From the NCBI GenBank assembly GCA_903929895.1, contig CAIYWM010000320.1, positions 1-5,268 on the forward strand: a stretch of DNA of 5,268 bases, read 5' to 3'. The position numbers were made by a program, and so were the translations under genes. Below the pieces are notes generated by a model. That model had not been told where the DNA came from and ran no database searches. It saw nothing but the letters and a program-made list of their open reading frames with translations. Positions 1 to 5,268 of the stretch are shown piece after piece. Every line of letters starts with the position of its first letter. Within the stretch, counting starts at the first letter, position 1. The DNA is from an uncultured Alphaproteobacteria bacterium (GTDB taxonomy: Bacteria; Pseudomonadota; Alphaproteobacteria; Reyranellales; Reyranellaceae).

Positions 1-1046
1 CATCGAAAGCCCAATCGTTCACGGCTGCGCCACACGCGGAACGGGACGAGCGCAAGGCCGCCGAATCCGCTGAAGCGAGCCTGCGTCTTGGCGTGCCGGA
101 ACGACAGAAAGTCCAGATTGGATTGACGGCCGCAGGCTTCGACACGCGCGGCAGCGACGGGACCTTCGGTCCGCGGTCGCGCGAGATGATCACGGCCTAG
201 CAGAAAGCCCAGTCTCAACCGGCGACCGGATTTCTGACAGCCGCTCAGTTCCAGGACCTGCTGCGCAGAGGCGAGGAAGAGAGGCGGAAGGTCGAGGACG
301 AGGCCCGCGCCCGCAGCGTCACTAATGTGCCGGCCCTTTCAACGTCCACCCCCGCGCCCGTAGCGGGGCCTTTCGACGGGACCTATGTCGGCTTCTTCTC
401 GCCCTCGGGACCGGTGGCTCTTCGGCCAAGTGCTACCCCTTCGATCTCCCTTCGCGTCGCCAATGGCGCGGGCAGCGGGACCATGACGAGCACGAGTTGC
501 GGCGCCGCGCCGCTGTCGGTTCGCATATCACCGTCGGGCGCGATTACGGGCGACGCGCAGGGGGTGGATGCGTCGTGCGCGCGGTTTCCCCTGGTGATCC
601 AGGGTCAGGCCTCGAATGGCAAATTGCACATGACCTTCGGCGGCGCGGTGGGTGGCGGCTCTGCCGACCTGAATCGTGGAACACCGTCGCCCCCTCTACA
701 GGCCGTTGCCCCTCGCAGCGCCGCAAGTCCCTTCGAGGGCTCCTATGCCGGCTCGCTGGCCGCCGTGGATACAGGGGGCATATCCCGCGTTCTCACGGCC
801 GAGCTGGACGTCAGGGGCGACCGGCTGTCCGGCCGGATTTCAAGTCCAACTTGCGGTTCGGTGACGATCGCCCTCGCGATCTCCGCTGGCGGCGATATCG
901 GTGGCGAGGTTCGACTTCAGGCCAATCAGACCTGTTCCCCGATTGCCCTCGGCGTCCAGGGGCGCATCCTTGGCGATCGCTTGACGCTCGACTTGCGCGG
1001 CGCGGGTCTGCGCATTCAGGGGACGCTTTCCCGGCGCGGCGGATGA
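1..1046 (+). pseudogene. Peptidoglycan-binding-like domain protein with tandem beta-rich modules, interrupted by an in-frame TAG (5' end outside window)
   Basis: One frame runs from position 3 to the TGA at 1044-1046, broken only by TAG at 198-200. Before the stop come 65 codons. A charged Ala/Glu/Arg stretch leads into a PG_binding_1-like domain (about 87-263) containing RQKVQIGLTAAGFDTRGSDG and FGPRSREMITA. The domain continues unchanged after the stop as QKAQSQPATGFLTAAQ. In this domain type the interrupted position is usually Trp (AWQ), so TGG to TAG is the simplest explanation. A charged linker follows (about 264-320), then two copies of a module of about 120 residues starting PFDGTYVG (369) and PFEGSYAG (729), each with a conserved CG and a second Cys. 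Function is unknown. In alphaproteobacteria such domains often form the C-terminus of larger proteins with an N-terminal enzymatic or caspase-like part; that part would lie upstream here. No convincing restart with a ribosome site follows the stop; the first in-frame alternative, GTG at 327, lies beyond the domain. A sequencing error or readthrough remains possible. Confidence 0.72.
369..1037 (+). repeat. Two tandem copies of a ~120-residue Cys-containing module within the interrupted gene
   Basis: Copy 1 begins at 369 (PFDGTYVG) and copy 2 at 729 (PFEGSYAG), a period of 360 bases or 120 codons. Shared landmarks, in order, are the PF-D/E-G-S/T-Y opening, a S/T-CG, an S-x-GxIxG turn, a second Cys and a final QG...L strand pair. 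The two Cys in each copy could form a disulfide, which would suit an extracytoplasmic location. The copies are clearly diverged, so this is an old domain duplication and not a recent DNA repeat. Confidence 0.6.
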
Positions 1047-1060
1047 TCCCTCTTCGGACG

Positions 1061-1094
1061 GCGGAACCGGTCACTTAAGGCCGGTTCCGCTTTT
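1061..1094 (+). terminator. Intrinsic terminator after the plus-strand gene
   Basis: GCGGAACCGG (1061-1070) and CCGGTTCCGC (1081-1090) form a perfect 10-bp stem with a 10-base loop, followed by TTTT (1091-1094). It starts 14 bases past the TGA at 1044-1046. The hairpin also lies 14 bases past the stop of the converging minus-strand gene, but in that direction no T-run follows. It probably terminates the plus strand mainly and may also slow minus-strand transcription. Confidence 0.8.
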
Positions 1095-1104
1095 CCCTGA
1101 GATG

Positions 1105-1698
1105 CTACTTCTTGGGCGAGATCGCGACGACCAGCACCTGCGTGTCGATCGCCGTCAGCTTGTCGCCGGTCTTGACGCGCGGCAGCTGGGCGCGGCCTTC
1201 GGGCGCCACGACGTTGTAGGTCCTGACCTCGCCGCCGTTGGGATTCACGAGCGAAATCGTGTTGGCCGAGGTGTTGACGCCCGTGACCCACCAGTTGGCG
1301 ACGGTCTGGTCGGCCATGACGCCGGCGGCGCGGGTGCCCGTCGTCGCCGCGGCGGTGACGCTGACATCGCGGCCGCCCGGGGTGGCGGTGTTCGGGCCGG
1401 ACAGGACGAAGCTGAGCTTCTCCTCGTACGCCACCGAGACGCGGTCGCCAACCTTGCTGGTGTCCATCTTTACGCCGGCGCCGACGTTGGACGTCAGCGA
1501 GCGGCCGGCCGGACCGGTCAAGGTGACGGTGCGCTTGGCCGGGTCGATGGCGGTGATGGGTGCGTCGATCGACTAGGTGATGACCGTAGACATGCCGACG
1601 ATCGGCTGACCCTGGGCGTAGGCGACACTGGTCGCCGCGCCGGTGGCGGCGATCGACCCGGCGAGCATCGCGGCGATCAGGAAGCGTTTGGTGAACAT
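1105..1698 (-). pseudogene. Exported small beta-module protein interrupted by an in-frame TAG
   Basis: The gene starts at ATG 1698-1696. A well-placed GGAGAG (1710-1705, six-base spacer) decides this start over the longer frame from 1803. The first 28 residues are a typical Sec signal peptide: MFTKR, an Ala-rich hydrophobic core, and SVAYA before QGQPIVG. After 41 codons a TAG (1573-1575) interrupts the frame. The same frame then runs on for 155 codons from SIDAPITAIDPAKRTVTLTG to VAISPKK and a terminal TAG at 1107-1105. The body has two related modules, ITAIDPAKRTVTLTGPAGRS...VGDRVSVAYEEKLSFVL and VTGVNTSANTISLVNPNGGE...TGDKLTAIDTQVLVVAI, small beta-rich units seen in proteobacterial periplasmic proteins of unknown function. 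The only apparent restart is TTG 1521, which lacks a signal peptide, so the product would not be exported. A Gln (CAG) or Trp (TGG) codon would each be one base from TAG. Probably a young pseudogene; a sequencing error is the main alternative. Confidence 0.7.
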
Positions 1699-1763
1699 GA
1701 GACTCTCTCCGTCGTAGGTGTGTAACGCTAACATGAGGTTTGCCGGATTTTCCATGGCCGGCC

Positions 1764-1772
1764 TGTTACAAT
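1764..1772 (+). promoter_or_regulatory. Candidate extended -10 promoter of the rlmM-like gene
   Basis: TGTTACAAT gives an extended -10 (TG at 1764-1765, TACAAT at 1767-1772, one mismatch to TATAAT). No good -35 sits at 17 bases, which extended -10 promoters can tolerate. Transcription would start near 1779, leaving a leader of under 20 bases before the ATG at 1797. Confidence 0.4.
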
Positions 1773-1794
1773 GAGATTGATTATGTTCAATCTC
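1773..1794. promoter_or_regulatory. Perfect inverted repeat just upstream of the rlmM-like start
   Basis: GAGATTGA (1773-1780) and TCAATCTC (1787-1794) are exact reverse complements around TTATGT, ending two bases before the ATG at 1797. If transcription begins near 1779, the left arm is mostly not transcribed, so a protein-binding operator fits better than an RNA hairpin. If it begins further upstream, the hairpin would sit on the ribosome-binding region. No regulator can be named. Confidence 0.45.
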
Positions 1795-1796
1795 CG

Positions 1797-2741
1797 ATGC
1801 CAAGCGATCGCGTGACCGCAGCCTATCTCGCCGCCGAAGGATTCGAGAGCCAGCTGCGCGAGGAACTCGCGCGGGCGGGCGTCATAGTGCGGGCCGAACA
1901 TGGCCGCCTGCTCCTGTCCGATGCGCCGGCGCACGAGGTCGCTTGGGCTGCCAACATCTGGCGCGAGTGCGTCGAGCTGCCGGTGGCGTCGATCGGCACG
2001 GCGGCCAAAGCCCTTCGCGACATCCAGCGCAACTGGGCGATGTACGCACCCGTGCATCATCGCCGTGCCGCGCTCATTCAGGAGAAGTTGCCGCACGTCT
2101 CGGCCAAGCCGGTGGTCTTTCCGACGGCCGCGCCGGCCGCGCCGCTGGGATCGTGGACCCTGCTCGCGCCCGACCGGATACTCGCGGCTGCATCCTGCAG
2201 TTCGCCTTTTCCCAACGGCGAGGTGGACCTCGTCGAAGACAAGGTCGGGCCACCCAGCCGCGCCTATCTGAAACTCTGGGAGGCGCTGGTGCGGCTGCGC
2301 CGCTGGCCGCAGCCGGGCGAACGCTGCCTCGATCTCGGCGCCTGTCCGGGCGGCTGGACGTGGGTCATTGCGCGGCTTGGTGCCAGCGTCGTCGCGGTCG
2401 ACAAGGCGCCGCTCGATCCCAAAGTGGTGGCTATGCCGGGAGTCGAGTGGCGGGGAGAGAGCGCGTTCGGACTCGATCCCGCCAGCGTCGGCCCCGTCGA
2501 CTGGCTGTTCTCCGACGTGATCTGCTACCCGGCGCGGCTGCTTCGACTGGTGGAGCGCTGGCGGGCGACCGGCCTGGTCCGGAACTTCGTCTGCACCATC
2601 AAGTTCCAGGGCGAGACCGATCATGAAACCGCCAGGGCCTTTGCCGCCATCCCCGGCGCGACGGTCCTGCACCTCCACAACAACAAGCACGAACTCACGT
2701 TCTTGCTGCCGTTTCGACCCTCCGATTCCCTACCGGGATAG
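1797..2741 (+). CDS. rlmM: RlmM-like 23S rRNA 2'-O-methyltransferase (FtsJ/RrmJ-type SAM-dependent)
   Basis: Encodes 314 residues. The N-terminal part (AAYLAAEGFESQLREELARAG...) resembles the RlmM substrate-binding region. The C-terminal half is an FtsJ-type Rossmann methyltransferase with SAM motif I CLDLGACPGGWTWV (about residues 178-191) and an acidic motif VAVDKAPL (Asp202). The K-D-K-E catalytic tetrad appears complete: Lys159 in SRAYLKL, Asp240 in FSDVI, Lys269 in CTIKFQG and Glu299 in NKHELTF. E. coli RlmM (366 residues) methylates the 2'-OH of C2498 in 23S rRNA in the cytoplasm; the same reaction is inferred here, and the shorter N-terminus makes exact target identity less certain. 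The start at 1797 (MPSDRVTAAYLAAEGFE) fits the family. The frame also extends to TTG 1740, but those 19 residues look like intergenic sequence. No clear Shine-Dalgarno precedes the ATG. The TAG stop lies inside the end of the converging LysR gene (12-bp overlap). Confidence 0.85.
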   Translation: MPSDRVTAAYLAAEGFESQLREELARAGVIVRAEHGRLLLSDAPAHEVAWAANIWRECVELPVASIGTAAKALRDIQRNWAMYAPVHHRRAALIQEKLPHVSAKPVVFPTAAPAAPLGSWTLLAPDRILAAASCSSPFPNGEVDLVEDKVGPPSRAYLKLWEALVRLRRWPQPGERCLDLGACPGGWTWVIARLGASVVAVDKAPLDPKVVAMPGVEWRGESAFGLDPASVGPVDWLFSDVICYPARLLRLVERWRATGLVRNFVCTIKFQGETDHETARAFAAIPGATVLHLHNNKHELTFLLPFRPSDSLPG

Positions 2742-3617
2742 TCCGCGGCTGCGCAGGTCGCGCACGGTGTGGTCGACGAACGCACGGATCTTCGGCGCGA
2801 GAAGGCGGTTGGTCGGGTAGACGGCATAGATGCCGCCGGAAGGGGTCTCGTGGTTGGCCAGGACTCGGGCAAGGAGGCCGGCGGCCAGCGCATCGGCGAT
2901 CAGCCACTCCGGAACCGCGGCGAGACCCAGGCCGGAGAGTGCCGCGGCGCGCAAGGACTCGGAACTGTTGACGAGAAGACGGGGCTGGACTGCGATGGGT
3001 TCCTTGCCGATGCGCCAGGTGTCCCGCCAGGCGAGCGGCGCGAAGGCGATCAGCCGGTGGCCCAGGATGTCGCGCGGCGTGCGGGGCGCCCCGTGGTGCG
3101 CGAGATAGCCTGGCGTCGCAACGATGACGACGCGCGACGTGGCGATGCGGCGCACGACGAGGCTGGGTTCGGGCTTCTCCACGATGCGGATGGCGAGATC
3201 GATTCCCTCCTCGACCAGCCGCAGTGCAGCGCTTCCCGCGATCAGTTCGATGTCGATCGTCGGATAGGCGGCGAGAAAGGCAGGCAGGCCGGGCACGATG
3301 TAGCGCTCGGCGAACCCATCGGGGGCGGCGATGCGAAGCCTTCCGGCAGGTTCCTTCTGGGTGGCCTGGGCCTCGCCGCGTGCCAATGCGAGATCGTCGA
3401 GTAACCGCCGGCAGTGACGGTAGAACGCGGTCCCGGCCTCGGTGGGGCGTACGCGGCGCGTGGTGCGGTCGAGCAGGCGCACGCCCATACGCTCCTCGAG
3501 CGCTCGCACCGTCTCGCTGACCGACGACTTGGCGCTCTGGAGGGCCTGGGCGGCGGCAGTGAAACTGCCGGTCTCCACCACGCGGGTAAAGGCTTCTATG
3601 CCGGTGAAGGCTTCCAT
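2730..3617 (-). CDS. LysR-family transcriptional regulator (CrgA-like group)
   Basis: Encodes 295 residues starting MEAFTGIEAFTRVVETGSF. A winged helix-turn-helix covers about residues 5-62 (FTAAAQALQSAKSSVSETVR, then LEERMGVRLLDRTTRRVRPTEAG). An effector-binding domain of the periplasmic-binding-protein fold follows at about 92-292. RRIATSRVVIVATPGYLAHHGAPRTP and the length fit the PBP2_CrgA-like subgroup, whose members often autoregulate and control a divergent gene. The start is set by family alignment: ATG 3617-3615 has little Shine-Dalgarno, and the overlapping ATG at 3624 is out of frame. A perfect 22-bp palindrome ends five bases before the start, a likely autoregulatory operator. The gene is divergent from the cupin at 3720, its probable target, and its 3' end overlaps the rlmM-like gene. 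The effector cannot be read from sequence. Confidence 0.9.
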   Translation of the reverse strand: MEAFTGIEAFTRVVETGSFTAAAQALQSAKSSVSETVRALEERMGVRLLDRTTRRVRPTEAGTAFYRHCRRLLDDLALARGEAQATQKEPAGRLRIAAPDGFAERYIVPGLPAFLAAYPTIDIELIAGSAALRLVEEGIDLAIRIVEKPEPSLVVRRIATSRVVIVATPGYLAHHGAPRTPRDILGHRLIAFAPLAWRDTWRIGKEPIAVQPRLLVNSSESLRAAALSGLGLAAVPEWLIADALAAGLLARVLANHETPSGGIYAVYPTNRLLAPKIRAFVDHTVRDLRSRGLSR

Positions 3618-3622
3618 GCGCC

Positions 3623-3644
3623 ATTGTTCGCCAGGGCGAACAAT
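3623..3644. promoter_or_regulatory. Perfect 22-bp palindrome, candidate LysR operator
   Basis: ATTGTTCGCC (3623-3632) and GGCGAACAAT (3635-3644) are exact reverse complements separated by AG. T3628 and A3640 are 11 bases apart, as in the T-N11-A core of LysR-type operators. It lies in the 102-bp gap between the divergent regulator and the cupin gene, much nearer the regulator (five bases from its ATG). It may serve autorepression, and if bound also affect the cupin promoter. A 10-bp RNA stem at the regulator's ribosome site is the other reading. Confidence 0.65.
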
Positions 3645-3719
3645 CTGTCCAGAACCACCGTCTGCCATCGCGGTCGGCGCGCGGCTAGTTGGTGTGTCGC
3701 CGATACAAGGGAGCAAACG

Positions 3720-4133
3720 ATGAGCGAGACACTGGATGTTCTGGGCGCGCCGATGATCGTCAAGGCCGACGGGGCCACGATGGCGGCCTTCGTCGCCGAC
3801 CACCCGATCCCGCCCGGCTATTTCGTACCGCCCCATCGCCATGACGCCGACGACGAGATGCTGCTGGTTGTCGAGGGTGAGCTGACGCTGATCAATGAGA
3901 GTGGCGAACGCAAGGTGCGGGCTGGTTCGAGCGCGACCTTCAGGCGCGGCGACCTGCATGGGTTTCGCAACGATACCGCGGACACAGTGCGGTTGCTCGT
4001 CGTCGCCACGCCCGGCCTGCAGGCGGTCGAGATGTTCCGTCATTTCGATCGGGCGACCCGCGAGGCGGGACAAGCCCTCGCGCCGCCGCAGATCGCGGCG
4101 ATTGCCGGCGAGTACGGTGTACAGTTTGGCTAG
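3720..4133 (+). CDS. Single-domain cupin protein
   Basis: Encodes 137 residues, MSETLDVLGAPMIVKADGAT onward. Cupin motif 1 reads PPGYFVPPHRHDADDEMLLVVEG, giving metal ligands His39, His41 and Glu46. Motif 2 reads FRRGDLHGFRN, with His80 and Asn84. All four expected ligands are present, so metal binding and possibly enzymatic (dioxygenase or isomerase-like) activity are plausible. Sequence alone does not give the substrate; small cupins of this type also act as sensors or have no known reaction. There is no signal peptide, so it should be cytoplasmic. The start is supported by AAGGGAG (3707-3713) six bases upstream. The frame stays open upstream to 3414, but that part is antisense to the regulator. 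The gene is divergent from the CrgA-like regulator and ends on the stop of the next LysR gene. Confidence 0.88.
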   Translation: MSETLDVLGAPMIVKADGATMAAFVADHPIPPGYFVPPHRHDADDEMLLVVEGELTLINESGERKVRAGSSATFRRGDLHGFRNDTADTVRLLVVATPGLQAVEMFRHFDRATREAGQALAPPQIAAIAGEYGVQFG

Positions 4134-5044
4134 CGCCGGGGCAGTGTCCGCAGGAAGGCGGTGATGTGCGCGCGGAAGCTGTCGATGAAGTCGCGCGCCA
4201 CCGGAGGCAGGGTGCCCTGTGCGGCGTGCAGGGCGGCGAACTCGAAGTGGATGCGCGGCTCGAACGGCCGCACGACGATGCCGCGGGTCGCGTACTCGGT
4301 CGCGGTAAAGGGGTCGCACAGGGTGACGCCGGCGCCGGAGCCGGCGAGCGAGCAGGCGATTTCCGACAGCGGCGTCTCGATGCGCATGACCCGCCGCACG
4401 CCATGGTCGGCGAAGACGCGGTCGATGCGGAAGCGCGACAGCGAGGAGTGCCCCAGCGAGATGAAGCTCTCGCCCTCGAAGTCGGCCGGCCGCAGCCGCT
4501 TCTTGCGGGCGAGCGGATGGTCCTGCGGCAGCACCGCCATGTAGGGGGCGGGCGGCATGCGTTCGAGGCGCACGGCCGCGTGTTCGATAGAGCCCTCGGC
4601 GAATCCCAGGTCGCTCTGGCCCTGGGCGACGGAAGTGACGACGGCGTGCGAAACCAGTCCCGAAAGGACGAGATCGAGCTTGGGCCGCTCGACCAGGTAG
4701 CTTCCCGCGAACCGCGGCAGGAAACCGTTGGCCAGCGCGGGCAGGGCGGCGATCCGCAGGAAGCCCGCCCGGCGCGTGCGTAGCTCGGTGGCCATCTGCG
4801 AGATGCGCTCCAGCCCGACGAAGGCCCGCTCGACTTCGGCGTATAGGGAGAGTGCCTCGCTGGTCGGCACCAGTCCGGTACCGCGGCGTTCGAACAGGAC
4901 GAGGCCGAGCTGCTGTTGCAGGTCCCGGATCATGCGGCTGACGGCGGGCTGGGTGACGTTGATCAGATTGGCGGCCATGCCGACGCCGCCCGTCAGCACC
5001 ACGGCGCGGAAAGCCTCGATCTGACGCGGGTTCAGGCTGCGCAT
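4130..5044 (-). CDS. LysR-family transcriptional regulator (opine/amino-acid-responsive-like group)
   Basis: Encodes 304 residues, MRSLNPRQIEAFRAVVLTGG onward. The winged helix-turn-helix spans about residues 5-62 (VGMAANLINVTQPAVSRMIR, then DLQQQLGLVLFERRG). The effector domain covers about 93-295. Overall form resembles the OccR/NocR-like (PBP2_LysR_opines) group, which respond to opines, amino acids or related small nitrogen compounds and usually activate a divergent transport operon. This fits the solute-binding protein starting at 5151 on the other strand. The start ATG 5044 follows GAAGG (5052-5048) at a short three-base spacing. The family start (MRSLNPRQIEAFRAV) supports it over the out-of-frame ATG at 5054. 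The TAG stop shares three bases with the cupin's TAG. The subgroup assignment is from recall of family style and is less sure than the LysR call. Confidence 0.9.
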   Translation of the reverse strand: MRSLNPRQIEAFRAVVLTGGVGMAANLINVTQPAVSRMIRDLQQQLGLVLFERRGTGLVPTSEALSLYAEVERAFVGLERISQMATELRTRRAGFLRIAALPALANGFLPRFAGSYLVERPKLDLVLSGLVSHAVVTSVAQGQSDLGFAEGSIEHAAVRLERMPPAPYMAVLPQDHPLARKKRLRPADFEGESFISLGHSSLSRFRIDRVFADHGVRRVMRIETPLSEIACSLAGSGAGVTLCDPFTATEYATRGIVVRPFEPRIHFEFAALHAAQGTLPPVARDFIDSFRAHITAFLRTLPRR

Positions 5045-5150
5045 CGGCCTTCATAACATTTCAGCATGGAGATTGACGATAAAATGGATTTGACGCCGCA
5101 CGCTGCGATATAAAACACTGACTTCGGGGAACTCACGAACGGAGGGGACA
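5045..5150. promoter_or_regulatory. Divergent regulatory region between LysR regulator and solute-binding protein gene
   Basis: This 106-bp gap is distinctly AT-richer than its surroundings and should hold promoters for both genes plus a LysR operator. TTGACG occurs twice, at 5073-5078 and 5090-5095, 17 bases apart. A TATAAA (5109-5114) could be a plus-strand -10, but neither TTGACG lies at the usual 16-18 base spacing from it. No strong dyad operator is evident. Confidence 0.5.
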
Positions 5151-5268
5151 ATGACCCGTTTGGCAGGCTTCGGCGCTATCGCGGCTATGGCTTTGTTGGC
5201 GGGCGCGCTGCCCGCGGAGGCGCAGCAGAAGACGCTCACCGTCGCGGCCTATGGCGGCGTATGGGACA
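5151..5268 (+). CDS. ABC transporter periplasmic solute-binding protein, N-terminal part (cut by window end)
   Basis: Only 39 codons are present. ATG 5151 is preceded by GGAGG (5141-5145) with a five-base spacer. The first 24 residues form a Sec signal peptide: MTRLAGFG, an Ala/Leu-rich core, and LPAEA before QQ. The mature start QQKTLTVAAYGGVWD matches the opening beta strand of extracellular solute-binding proteins of the spermidine/putrescine-like (PotD) class, which commonly begin LTVASYGG. It probably delivers a small nitrogenous solute to an inner-membrane ABC permease encoded downstream. The divergent LysR neighbour supports substrate-induced expression. The substrate cannot be told from this fragment. 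Confidence 0.8.
   Translation, partial: MTRLAGFGAIAAMALLAGALPAEAQQKTLTVAAYGGVWD

Noticed and set aside
497..1078. Overlapping plus-strand frame of 193 codons
   Set aside because: Arg/Gly-rich frameshifted shadow of the interrupted gene, whose own frame shows the repeated modules.
1102..1725. Plus-strand open frame of 207 codons
   Set aside because: It is antisense to the exported-protein gene, is very rich in Gly, Arg and Asp, and has no recognisable domain. The minus strand has the signal peptide and Shine-Dalgarno.
1728..2690. Minus-strand open frame of 320 codons opposite the rlmM-like gene
   Set aside because: The plus strand has clear SAM-binding and K-D-K-E motifs; this frame is its antisense shadow.
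2739..2741. Global reassignment of TAG as a sense codon
   Set aside because: Reading through this TAG would continue past 3400 antisense to a LysR gene, and the other terminal TAGs fall exactly where their families end.
4328..4346. GCCGGC repeats able to form a hairpin
   Set aside because: They lie inside the LysR coding sequence and reflect GC-rich codons, with no T-run after them.
3618..5054. A continuous minus-strand frame running from 5054 into the LysR gene at 2730-3617, giving a 774-codon frame
   Set aside because: The part above 3617 is out of frame with the second LysR gene and antisense to the cupin, is Arg/Pro-rich without domains, and is open only because of high GC. The LysR start MEAFTGIEAF is clear.

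Overview
The window is GC-rich bacterial chromosome with tightly packed genes. It carries an RlmM-type methyltransferase, LysR regulators each facing a divergent gene, and a solute-binding protein with an Ala-rich export signal. Together these suggest an alphaproteobacterium of the Rhodospirillales or Hyphomicrobiales type. That placement is inferred from gene style, not from a marker gene.

The left third (1-1700) holds two converging genes, each carrying an in-frame TAG. The plus-strand gene (1-1046, beginning before the window) encodes a peptidoglycan-binding-like domain, a charged linker and two copies of a Cys-containing beta-rich module. Its TAG at 198-200 sits where this domain type normally has a Trp. 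The minus-strand gene (1698 down to 1105) encodes an exported protein with two copies of a small beta-rich module. Its TAG at 1573-1575 falls just after the signal peptide. A strong hairpin terminator (1061-1094) lies between their 3' ends. Both genes look recently inactivated, because reading continues in the same frame with intact domain sequence on either side of the stop.

The middle (1797-2741) is an intact RlmM-like 23S rRNA 2'-O-methyltransferase. It has an extended -10 promoter and a perfect inverted repeat directly upstream. Its 3' end overlaps by 12 bp the end of a converging LysR-type regulator of the CrgA-like group (3617 down to 2730). That regulator is divergent from a small single-domain cupin (3720-4133). 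A perfect 22-bp palindrome lies just upstream of the regulator's start and is a good operator candidate.

The right third holds a second LysR-type regulator (5044 down to 4130) that resembles the opine/amino-acid-responsive group. It converges on the cupin so tightly that the two stop codons share a CTAG. It is divergent from a gene cut by the window edge (5151-5268), which encodes the signal peptide and first residues of an ABC-transporter solute-binding protein, probably under its control.

I see no RNA gene, mobile element, CRISPR array or clear novel multi-gene system. The points most worth a second look are the two amber-interrupted genes and the two palindromes.
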